Assembly (NCBI RefSeq): GCF_017313275.1
Contig: NZ_JAFLNM010000004.1
Location: 62,001-126,000 of the forward strand
DNA from: Flagellimonas profundi
Lineage (GTDB): Bacteria > Bacteroidota > Bacteroidia > Flavobacteriales > Flavobacteriaceae
DNA length: 64,000 nt
Direction of reading: 5' to 3'
In this document: in pieces, positions 17,485-24,323 of the stretch
Position numbering within the stretch: the stretch's first letter is position 1
Layout of the letters: each line of letters begins with the position of its first letter
The notes under the pieces: model-generated
What the model was told of the DNA's origin: nothing
The model's database searches: none
Seen by the model: only the letters and a program-made list of their open reading frames with translations
Translations under genes and position numbers: made by a program

Positions 17485-17679
17485 CTATTCCTCTGTCTTT
17501 AGTTTATATTCATTGAGGTAAACCGCTTTGGCCATCTGTTCCCTTTTTGCCTTTGATTTTTTTGTAAACTCTTTATTGTCCCGAATTTGTTTCAGCTGTT
17601 TGGTATTTCGAACTTTCTTCCGATATCTTTTGAGAGCTCTATCAATATTCTCTCCAGGTACAATTTTAATTTTAAGCAT
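17485..17679 (-). CDS. rpsU: Ribosomal protein bS21 paralogue
   Basis: From the ATG at 17679 the protein is 64 residues, the normal bS21 length. It carries the conserved PGENIDRALKRYRKK near its start and a basic helical tail. A start further upstream (17706) would add an unneeded MYIISKICY extension. In Bacteroidota bS21 sits near the anti-Shine-Dalgarno end of 16S rRNA and influences its availability. The sequence differs from the typical family member after residue 20 (VRNTKQLKQIRDNKEFTKKS), so it is probably a second copy. No purine-rich Shine-Dalgarno is visible upstream (AAAATATGCTAT). First gene of the S21/NYN/sigma operon. Confidence 0.85.
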   Translation of the reverse strand: MLKIKIVPGENIDRALKRYRKKVRNTKQLKQIRDNKEFTKKSKAKREQMAKAVYLNEYKLKTEE

Positions 17680-17706
17680 ATAGCATATTTTAGAAATGAT
17701 GTACAA

Positions 17707-18113
17707 ATCATTATGAAGCTGAAAAGCAAAAAAGAGTCCAGTATAGTTTTGGAACTTTAAGGTGGATAACAGCTATAATTTCGTTGAACAGCCTAAAAGG
17801 CTACGAAATTCGAATATTGGTACAAGCGAAAAATAATTAAGAAGTGGCCCTTTTTGAATTAAGGTAGTATGTTGGGCAGTCTTTTTTATTTAAGGACAGG
17901 TATAATTTTCGTCCATAATTTTAATGTGACGTAAAGTAACGGATTTAAATTGGATTTAAGTTATTTAAAATCAAATAAATAATCCAACCATATCTTATAT
18001 AGATATTACGTACAGCACTATTTAATTGATAAGGAATTGAGAAAAGAGTTTAATACGGTTTTAATGCCCTGAAGACAACAAAACCATCTCTTATCTTTAG
18101 GCCAAGTACAATC
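17707..18113. other. Non-coding stretch with a bulged hairpin
   Basis: No intact gene is present. A strong hairpin at 17777-17810 has outer arms AATTTCGT (17777-17784) and ACGAAATT (17803-17810) and an inner stem AGCCT/AGGCT around loop AAA. The five bases TGAAC (17785-17789) are unpaired on the 5' side only. There is no T-run, so it is not an obvious terminator. Confidence 0.45.
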
Positions 18114-18216
18114 CGATTTTAATTGAAGGTTGATACCCCATAGATGTGAAAGATGGTAATGATTTCGTGGAGAAATACAAAAACCAATTCAATTTAAAGT
18201 TCAAAAAAACGATGTG
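18055..18216 (+). pseudogene. Decayed coding remnant ending at motif copy B
   Basis: Reading the plus strand in one frame gives protein-like sequence interrupted by two in-frame stops. CPEDNKTISYL is followed by a stop, then AKYNPILIEG, a stop, and PIDVKDGNDFVEKYKNQFN to a final TGA at the motif. This looks like the 3' end of a dead gene. The family is not recognised. Part of it resembles sequence near 15573-15600. Confidence 0.3.
18196..18213 (+). repeat. Dispersed 18-bp cassette-boundary motif, copy B
   Basis: AAAGTTCAAAAAAACGAT. The inverted counterpart CGATTTTAATTGAAGGTT (18114-18131) gives an imperfect inverted repeat of 100 bp. It precedes the lipoprotein gene by about 60 bp. Confidence 0.6.
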
Positions 18217-18275
18217 ATGCAGGTCATTGTTTTTTCTAAACTCCGAAAATATTTTTATCAAATAATAACGGTAAA

Positions 18276-18659
18276 ATGTCTCGGAGGTTTTTCACATACA
18301 TGGCTGTAGCATTCATAGCTTTATTCGCCTTTTCCAATTGTAGTGGCGATGACTCATTTGAATTTTCACCAGACCCTACATGTGGTCGAAATATCAACTT
18401 CATCGTTGAAGTAATACCCCAAGGAGCTGGAATTGTCACTAGATCCGAATATGTCAATTCATTTGGGCTAAACGGGTTAATGCCGTTTCAGGTTATCGAA
18501 TACTTTGCCATTCCTACAGATGGGTATCAGTTCATAAAATGGGACTTGGCTCCAATAGCGGATAGGGAAGAAAATCCCATTTCCTTGATTCCTTGTGATA
18601 TAAACCCTGTTTATACCACTATAAGGATTAAGGCCATTTTTGAAATCATAGAAGAATAA
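18276..18659 (+). CDS. Small lipoprotein with bacterial repeat (InlB B-repeat-like) domain
   Basis: This 127-residue protein has an N-terminal hydrophobic segment ending in a lipobox-like FAFSNC, with acylated Cys at 22, followed by SGDD. The rest (GYQFIKWDLAPIADREENPI then IKAIFEI) follows the pattern of the divergent InlB B-repeat domain, a small beta-rich extracellular repeat. Export to the outer membrane is expected; binding function is unknown. It is a single-gene unit flanked by motif copies B (18196) and C (18766), which makes it the cleanest cassette-like unit in the region. Confidence 0.7.
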   Translation: MSRRFFTYMAVAFIALFAFSNCSGDDSFEFSPDPTCGRNINFIVEVIPQGAGIVTRSEYVNSFGLNGLMPFQVIEYFAIPTDGYQFIKWDLAPIADREENPISLIPCDINPVYTTIRIKAIFEIIEE

Positions 18660-18765
18660 TCGAATGCTCTTCCTGTAGTTGTGAAAATCATTTGGGAAAG
18701 GTATCGTCAATTCCAAATTTCCAAAAACTCAATTACCTTCCTTGGACTATACGATACAAAGCGTC

Positions 18766-18783
18766 AAAGTTCAACTAAACGAT
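18766..18783 (+). repeat. Dispersed 18-bp cassette-boundary motif, copy C
   Basis: AAAGTTCAACTAAACGAT. The upstream arm TGTAGTTGTGAAAAT (18674-18688) pairs imperfectly with it, giving about 110 bp immediately after the lipoprotein gene. Confidence 0.6.
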
Positions 18784-18935
18784 AATTTGGATGAAATTTT
18801 AGAACAATCCATTTAAGGGAAGCTTACATTTCATAGTAATGAATTCCACAATCAAACTTTAAATTAAATACCCTTTGGATTGTTATGTAATGTGACCCTA
18901 TTTTTTTATCGAAAAAAGCGTTCGTATAGTATTGC

Positions 18936-19814
18936 CTATTTCCAAAAGGAATCACTTATAAATTTTAAGCCCACTGGCAAAGACTCACGCCAAAAAGGCC
19001 AAGTGTGCGCACCATCACGCACCCTGTATTCATGGGGTATTTGCTTAACTACCAGTTCTTTGTGCAACTGGGCATTTCCGAGCGTAAGAAAATCGTCATC
19101 CCCACAATCAAAATATATTTTTACTGTTTTTAAACGTTCTGGATCCTTGTTTTTTACCAACTGAAGGACATCATACTCCCTATAGCTTTCACCTAATCTT
19201 TTTTTACCCTTGGTGCCTACCATATCGGGTATAGCTTTTGAAATATATCCATCCATGGCTTCTTGGTCTGAAGCAGTAACGGATTCCTCCGTAAATATAG
19301 CAGAGCTATATGCGGCACATGCCCCAAAATGTTCGTCATATTTCAATGCCAGTTTTAAGGAACCGGCCCCGCCCATGGAAAGGCCGCTAATCCCCGTATA
19401 TCGTTTTCCTGTACGAATACGGTAATTGTTTTGAATATAGGGAAGCAATTCTTTCATAAACATATCCTCATATGGATAAGTGCCGTCCGTTCTGTTCATA
19501 TAGAGTCTGTCATCCCCATCCGGCATTACAATCACCATTTTTTGGATATTTCCTTGTTCGATTTCATGATCAACTATCCATTGCATTGCTCCAGATTCAA
19601 TCCAACTTGTTTCGTCACCCGTATAACCGTTCAAGAGATAAACTACTGGATAATAGCGTTCGGAATTTTCATATCCATCTGGCAAGTAAATTGAATATTT
19701 GACCTCTGTATTCAAAAGGGCACTCTTCATAATCTGGCTTTCCAAGACCTTACTTTGACCAAATAGTGTACTATTGATAACAAGCCACAGAAGAAACAAT
19801 GAGTATTTTTTCAT
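18936..19814 (-). CDS. Secreted esterase, alpha/beta hydrolase (esterase D / feruloyl esterase-like)
   Basis: This 292-residue protein has a signal peptide (about 1-20, ending STLFGQ). It belongs to the putative esterase family (tributyrin/feruloyl/esterase D type). The nucleophile elbow is GLSMGG with S146, the acid is in DCGDDD (about 237-241) and the catalytic His is 270 (DGAHTW). All three triad elements are present. Likely role: periplasmic or surface ester hydrolysis, for example deacylation of polysaccharides; the substrate cannot be told. It is a lone minus-strand gene lying between motif copies C and D. Confidence 0.85.
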   Translation of the reverse strand: MKKYSLFLLWLVINSTLFGQSKVLESQIMKSALLNTEVKYSIYLPDGYENSERYYPVVYLLNGYTGDETSWIESGAMQWIVDHEIEQGNIQKMVIVMPDGDDRLYMNRTDGTYPYEDMFMKELLPYIQNNYRIRTGKRYTGISGLSMGGAGSLKLALKYDEHFGACAAYSSAIFTEESVTASDQEAMDGYISKAIPDMVGTKGKKRLGESYREYDVLQLVKNKDPERLKTVKIYFDCGDDDFLTLGNAQLHKELVVKQIPHEYRVRDGAHTWPFWRESLPVGLKFISDSFWK

Positions 19815-19942
19815 AACTATTGATATTATTAATTGGTTAAAGCACCAGACCTCATTTAAGTTGTACTTAGGCCATTCATCACAAATCCACTTTTGAAAGA
19901 TAACAAAAAACGATAACTAATATTCATTAATGATTTAATCCT

Positions 19943-19960
19943 AAAGTTCAACTAAACGAT
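19943..19960 (+). repeat. Dispersed 18-bp cassette-boundary motif, copy D
   Basis: AAAGTTCAACTAAACGAT, identical to copy C. The upstream arm CATTTAAGTTGTACTTAGG (19853-19871) is its best inverted counterpart, giving a structure of 108 bp between the esterase and amidase genes. Confidence 0.65.
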
Positions 19961-19987
19961 TATTTTTTACGGTGGGTCAATCCATAA

Positions 19988-21517
19988 TCAAAGTTGTGGC
20001 GGTTTTCTGTGATGGGTACCCTGCTCGTAGGAGTAGGCCAGTTTTATCAAAATAGGTTCGGCGTACATCCTTCCCAAAAACTGGATGCCCGCAGGCAAAT
20101 TCCCAGTTGTATATCCCATGGGCACCGTAAACGCAGGTTGACCGGTATGGGGTGAGATGACCTGATTGTTGTCGCCCTTATACTCTTCCTGAAACTTGTT
20201 TATATGTGCTGGCTTGTTGTTCCACGATGGGTAAACCACAGCATCCAGTTTCAAGGAATCCATGGCGTTTTCTATGGCTTCCCTAAAAGCGATTCTTTTC
20301 ATATCGTGATACGCATCTCCACAAGGCACCTCCGAATCGCCCCACCTACCATCGTGGTCTTTTTGTGAGGATAGGCGTTGTTTGGCAAATTCAGATTGGG
20401 TACCTATCCGAACAATGTCTTCCAAGGTTTGTATGGTGTCCCGTTTTACATAGGTGGCCAAAAATTGCTCCAAATCCTTCTTGAAAGTTGCGCACCATTG
20501 ATCTTGGCGCAAGGTATTAAAACCGGGCACATCAAAAGGGTCTACAATTTCAGCTCCCAAAGCATCCAAGTCCAGTAGCGCCTGTTCAAACAAGGCTTTT
20601 ACCTCTGGGTCCACCTCATGTTCGCTCAATTCACGCAGCACCCCTATTCTTGCACCTTGGAGCCCATTTTTCACAAGAAATTGCTGGTAGTCGGTATATG
20701 TTTTTCCTTTGGAAAGCTCGGTAATGGGATCATCTGGGTCAACCCCGGCCATAATTTCCATTACCCTTGTGGCATCTTCCACGTTACGGCACATGGGCCC
20801 CACCACATCGTTTCTTAGGTACAGGGGAACTATTCCCGTCCTGCTGATCAATCCAAGGGTGGTCCTAAAGCCGACCAAGGCGTTGTGGGAAGATGGTCCG
20901 CGAATGGAATTCCCTGTATCCGTTCCCAAACCTACAGTTCCAAAATTGGACGCCACCGAAGCTCCCGTACCGCCACTGGATCCCGCCGGAACGTAATCCA
21001 GATTGTATGGGTTGCGTGTAGTCCCATGTGTGGAACTTTCCGAGTGCATGGGCGAAAAGGCCCACTCGGCCATATTGGACTTTGCCAAAACAATGGCACC
21101 TGCTTGCTTCAGTTTTTTGATGATGGGAGCGTCTTTTTCGGGATAGTAATCCACTAAAGCCAAGGAACCTGCCGTGGTAGGCATTCCCACTGTGTTTATG
21201 TTGTCCTTAACAATGATCGGAATGCCATGGAGGGGACGCAGCACACCTGTTTTTTCAAATTCGGCATCCAACTGTTTGGCTATGTCCAGTGCCACCGGGT
21301 TAATGGCGGTCAACGCATTGGTGTTGCTATCCAACAGGGCAATGCGCTTCAAATAGGCCTTGGTCAATTGTTCTGCAGTGAAAGTGCCGCTTTTATAAGC
21401 GTCGTGAATCTCTGAAATGGTCAGTTCCGTAACATCGATCGGTTCGGTGGGTTCACTGGTTTTACATCCAATCAAAGCGACGAGCAGCAACAGGAAAAAA
21501 ATAGGATTACGAATCAT
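19988..21517 (-). CDS. Amidase signature family lipoprotein
   Basis: This 509-residue enzyme of the amidase signature family has the Ser-cisSer-Lys triad: K104 (IIVKDNIN), S180/S181 in the GSSGGTGAS loop and nucleophile S204 (GTDTGNSIRGPSS). An N-terminal lipobox (ALIGC, Cys18) indicates a membrane lipoprotein, so it probably hydrolyses exogenous amides or peptides rather than acting like cytoplasmic GatA. Family length is normal. It lies on the minus strand with a possible short ORF upstream. The preferred amide is unknown. Confidence 0.9.
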   Translation of the reverse strand: MIRNPIFFLLLLVALIGCKTSEPTEPIDVTELTISEIHDAYKSGTFTAEQLTKAYLKRIALLDSNTNALTAINPVALDIAKQLDAEFEKTGVLRPLHGIPIIVKDNINTVGMPTTAGSLALVDYYPEKDAPIIKKLKQAGAIVLAKSNMAEWAFSPMHSESSTHGTTRNPYNLDYVPAGSSGGTGASVASNFGTVGLGTDTGNSIRGPSSHNALVGFRTTLGLISRTGIVPLYLRNDVVGPMCRNVEDATRVMEIMAGVDPDDPITELSKGKTYTDYQQFLVKNGLQGARIGVLRELSEHEVDPEVKALFEQALLDLDALGAEIVDPFDVPGFNTLRQDQWCATFKKDLEQFLATYVKRDTIQTLEDIVRIGTQSEFAKQRLSSQKDHDGRWGDSEVPCGDAYHDMKRIAFREAIENAMDSLKLDAVVYPSWNNKPAHINKFQEEYKGDNNQVISPHTGQPAFTVPMGYTTGNLPAGIQFLGRMYAEPILIKLAYSYEQGTHHRKPPQL

Positions 21518-21532
21518 AGGGGATGGTTGGTT

Positions 21533-21817
21533 TTATATTTTTCTATTATTCTTTTTTAGGATGTCAAGGTTCCCTATTTCGCAATAAAAGCAATATTGGG
21601 ATTCATTTTTCTTGCTAGCAAGGTTTGTCCTCGACCATAAAAAGGTACAACATTCGAAACATTGCCGCCATCCATTTCCCATAATGTTTTTTTGTATGGA
21701 CATTTGGGGGTTGAACAAAATCCGAAACCGACAGTCGTTTTGGGCCGTTGTTAATGTTCCATTTTCGAGAAATATAAGGTACAATTGGCTTTTACCGAAC
21801 TTTATGCATCGATCCAT
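21533..21817 (-). CDS. Possible small cysteine-rich protein (doubtful)
   Basis: A 94-codon ORF ends 15 nt before the amidase start on the same strand. It has paired cysteines (CFECC and CFYCE) but no recognised family, signal peptide or ribosome-binding site. Part may be a decayed gene; an overlapping plus-strand ORF is equally unconvincing. The 343-bp gap otherwise holds nothing recognisable. Confidence 0.2.
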   Translation of the reverse strand: MDRCIKFGKSQLYLIFLENGTLTTAQNDCRFRILFNPQMSIQKNIMGNGWRQCFECCTFLWSRTNLASKKNESQYCFYCEIGNLDILKKNNRKI

Positions 21818-21859
21818 CTAATTTTATAAATATCATATCTTTAGGGAAACTAACCTCCA

Positions 21860-22042
21860 GTGATAAAATTCTTTAGAAGAATAAGGCAACCCTTATTGGC
21901 TGAAAACAGATTCAGCGGATATCTGATTTATGCTCTTGGTAAAATTCTTCTTGTGTTCATTGGGATTTTATTGGCGCTTCAGATCAATACATCGAATATA
22001 GATCAGTTTGGAAATGTTCAGACAGTACATACAACGCAATGA
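21860..22042 (+). pseudogene. Truncated DUF6090-family membrane protein (N-terminal fragment)
   Basis: The first 45 residues (FFRRIRQPLLAENRFSGYLI then YALGKILLVFIGILLALQIN) closely match the N-terminus of the DUF6090 family common in Flavobacteriaceae: an amphipathic helix, then one membrane span ending ALQIN. Full-length members are several times longer. Here the frame runs out 15 residues after the span. It is a remnant left by deletion or frameshift. Confidence 0.7.
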
Positions 22043-22085
22043 ACAAATTGGAAATGATCAAACCTAACTTCAATTTATAAAGCAT

Positions 22086-23708
22086 ATGATTAAGAACTAT
22101 TTGAAAATTTTAGTGGTAGCCGTAGTTTTTTGTAGTTGTGACAACAACAAAAAGTCAAACGCAGACATCGTTCAGGTTGACCAAACAACGATTGGCAAAC
22201 AGATTGAACGTCTGGCATCGGATGAATTTCTAGGAAGAAAACCATTTACGGAAGGTGAAGTGAAGACCGTGAATTATTTAAAGGAAGAATTTGAAAAATT
22301 GGGCCTTTTACCCGGTAATGACAATAGCTTTTTTCAAGATGTTCCTATGGTGGAAATAACAGGAACACCCTCCGAGAACATGGTGATTTCCGGTAAAAAT
22401 GGAAACATCAATCTGGAATACTTAAAAGATTTTGTGGCTACAACAAACAAACCCGAAACTGAAGTCGGTCTTGAGAATTCAGAGCTTGTTTTTGCAGGTT
22501 ATGGTGTTGTTGCCCCCGAATATGGGTGGAATGATTATGAAGGCATCGACTGGAAAGGTAAAACGGCTGTGGTATTGATTAATGACCCAGGTTTTGAATC
22601 TGGGGATTCAACCCTGTTCAAAGGCAATGAAATGACGTATTACGGACGTTGGACATATAAATATGAGGAGGCTGCCAGGCAAGGTGCTGATGGACTAATC
22701 ATTATCCATGATACCGAACCGGCCGCTTATGGATGGAATGTGATAGAATCTGGCTGGAGCGGTGCTCGATTGACCATAGAAAGTGATCTGCCTCTTTTAA
22801 ATGTCGAATCGTGGATAAGTGGGGAAAGTGCCGAAAAAATGTTCAATGCCTCCTCCATGAAGGGTCAGGATTACAAAACCCTTGCCAGGAACAAGGACTT
22901 TAAACCGATTCCGTTGGACTTAAATGTTACGGTGGACATTAAAAATGAAATCAAAAAAGATGACTCTAAAAATGTTGTGGCACTTATACCGGGAACCGAA
23001 AGAAAGGATGAATATATCATCTACTCCGCGCATTGGGATCATTTTGGTGTTGGTAAAGCCATTGATGGCGATTCAATCTATAATGGTGCTGTGGACAATG
23101 CATCCGGGACTGCAGGTTTATTGGCAATAGCAGAGGCGTTCAAGAAAAATGGCCCCACAAAACGTTCCATTGTCTTTATTGCCGTTACTGGAGAGGAACA
23201 AGGTCTGTTAGGCTCCGCCTATTATGCCGAAAACCCCATTTACGACCCCAAGAAAACAGTGGCGGACATTAATATTGACGCTCTGGATAGTCCAGGAAAA
23301 ATGAAAGACTTGACCATTACTGGTTATGGTCACTCTGAAATGGATGAATATGCCAAGGAAGCTGCCGAAAAACAAGATAGGTACGTTATCCCTGATCCAG
23401 AGGCGGAAAAGGGATACTTCTTTAGATCGGACCATTTTAATTTTGCCAAAATCGGAATCCCTGCCTTGTATGCAAGTGGTGCCTATGAAGGATTTGATAT
23501 TAGCATTGATGGTATAAAAAAGTATAACGATAATTACCGTTTGCACAAGTACCATCAGCCATCCGATGAATACGATGCTGAAACTACGGAATTAAGTGGA
23601 GTGCAATTGGACCTACAGTTACTTTTTGAGGTCGGATTGAAATTGGCCACCGAAGATTATTTTCCAAAATGGTACGATGGCAGTGAGTTTAAATCGGCGC
23701 GCGAATAA
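22086..23708 (+). CDS. M28-family metallopeptidase (aminopeptidase-like lipoprotein)
   Basis: This 540-residue secreted protein starts with a hydrophobic segment and lipobox-like VVFCSC. A protease-associated-like insert occupies about 130-250. The M28 catalytic domain has the expected two-zinc site: H316 (YSAHWDHF), D337 (VDNASGTAG), catalytic/metal E370-E371 (TGEEQGLLGS), D398 (NINIDAL) and H490 (KYHQPSDE). All ligands are present, so an active periplasmic or outer-membrane aminopeptidase/carboxypeptidase is likely. Its 3' end runs into motif copy E. Confidence 0.92.
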   Translation: MIKNYLKILVVAVVFCSCDNNKKSNADIVQVDQTTIGKQIERLASDEFLGRKPFTEGEVKTVNYLKEEFEKLGLLPGNDNSFFQDVPMVEITGTPSENMVISGKNGNINLEYLKDFVATTNKPETEVGLENSELVFAGYGVVAPEYGWNDYEGIDWKGKTAVVLINDPGFESGDSTLFKGNEMTYYGRWTYKYEEAARQGADGLIIIHDTEPAAYGWNVIESGWSGARLTIESDLPLLNVESWISGESAEKMFNASSMKGQDYKTLARNKDFKPIPLDLNVTVDIKNEIKKDDSKNVVALIPGTERKDEYIIYSAHWDHFGVGKAIDGDSIYNGAVDNASGTAGLLAIAEAFKKNGPTKRSIVFIAVTGEEQGLLGSAYYAENPIYDPKKTVADINIDALDSPGKMKDLTITGYGHSEMDEYAKEAAEKQDRYVIPDPEAEKGYFFRSDHFNFAKIGIPALYASGAYEGFDISIDGIKKYNDNYRLHKYHQPSDEYDAETTELSGVQLDLQLLFEVGLKLATEDYFPKWYDGSEFKSARE

Positions 23709-23732
23709 AGGAATACTATTGCTCGGAATCAA

Positions 23733-23750
23733 AAAGTTTAAATAAACGAT
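23733..23750 (+). repeat. Dispersed 18-bp cassette-boundary motif, copy E
   Basis: AAAGTTTAAATAAACGAT. Its last two bases are the first two of the ATG of the ABM-like gene (23749). The upstream inverted arm is weaker (GAGTTTAAATCGG near 23686, inside the peptidase gene). Confidence 0.55.
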
Positions 23751-24072
23751 GAAAATAATACGTACGTGGAAAGGCTGGACTACATTGGAAAATGCCTCAA
23801 TTTATGAAGCTTTGTTAATTAACGAGGTTTTTCCAGCCGTAAAAAAGAAGGGAGTTGATGGATTGGAAAAAGTTAGTATTTCCACAATGGAGAAAAATGA
23901 TGAGATGGAGTTTTTCCTTGTTCTTCAATTCGATTCCCTTGATTCAGTGAAAAAATTTGCAGGGGAATCCTATAACAAAGCATATATCCCTGATAATGCA
24001 AAACGTATATTGAAAAGGTATGATAAAACTGCTGATCATTTTGAATTAAAGGAGGAATTAAGACTTAAGTAA
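23749..24072 (+). CDS. ABM-like (dimeric alpha-beta barrel) protein
   Basis: This 107-residue protein resembles the antibiotic biosynthesis monooxygenase/dimeric alpha-beta barrel fold. It begins IIRTWKGWTT and contains a helix (ASIYEALLINEVFPAVKK), a central strand (MEFFLVLQFDS) and a further helix (VKKFAGESYNKAYIPDNAKR). Members bind or oxidise small aromatic or lipid-like molecules, or degrade haem; the substrate here is unknown. The start codon lies inside motif copy E and the gene ends within the left arm of copy F, so the unit is about 0.35 kb and cassette-like. Confidence 0.75.
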   Translation: MKIIRTWKGWTTLENASIYEALLINEVFPAVKKKGVDGLEKVSISTMEKNDEMEFFLVLQFDSLDSVKKFAGESYNKAYIPDNAKRILKRYDKTADHFELKEELRLK

Positions 24073-24105
24073 TAAAAACAGACAACCCATAAAATTTATT
24101 GAATA

Positions 24106-24123
24106 AAAGTTCAAATAAACAAT
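24106..24123 (+). repeat. Dispersed 18-bp cassette-boundary motif, copy F
   Basis: AAAGTTCAAATAAACAAT, the most divergent copy. Its inverted arm CATTTTGAATTAAAGG (24037-24052) lies in the end of the ABM-like gene, giving about 87 bp. Confidence 0.55.
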
Positions 24124-24154
24124 TGCCACAATCTAAACCGTTACTAGCTACAAA

Positions 24155-24187
24155 GAAAGCCATCAGCGCAGGTTGACGGCTTTTTCC
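24155..24187 (+). terminator. Rho-independent terminator after the ABM-like gene
   Basis: AAAGCCATCA pairs imperfectly with TTGACGGCTTT around a short loop (GCGCAGG) and is followed by a T-run. It marks the right end of the patchwork region. Confidence 0.7.
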
Positions 24188-24323
24188 TTTATAGAAAATC
24201 CTACCTAACAAATAAGCCAGTTTTTATTTTTTACATTTATAAGGAATGTAAATGCATTGATTTTGCACCAATTGGTGTATAATCGATTAAAATTTCAATC
24301 AAATCCTCACACAAACCGGTACT

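Noticed and set aside
17680..17706. Longer S21 start
   Set aside because: The extra nine residues are absent from the family; ATG 17679 gives the standard length.
15821..24123. Classical integron attC sites
   Set aside because: The conserved arm ends in AAACGAT and does not contain the GTTRRRY core, and no IntI-type integrase is in the window. Kept as a finding under a neutral description.
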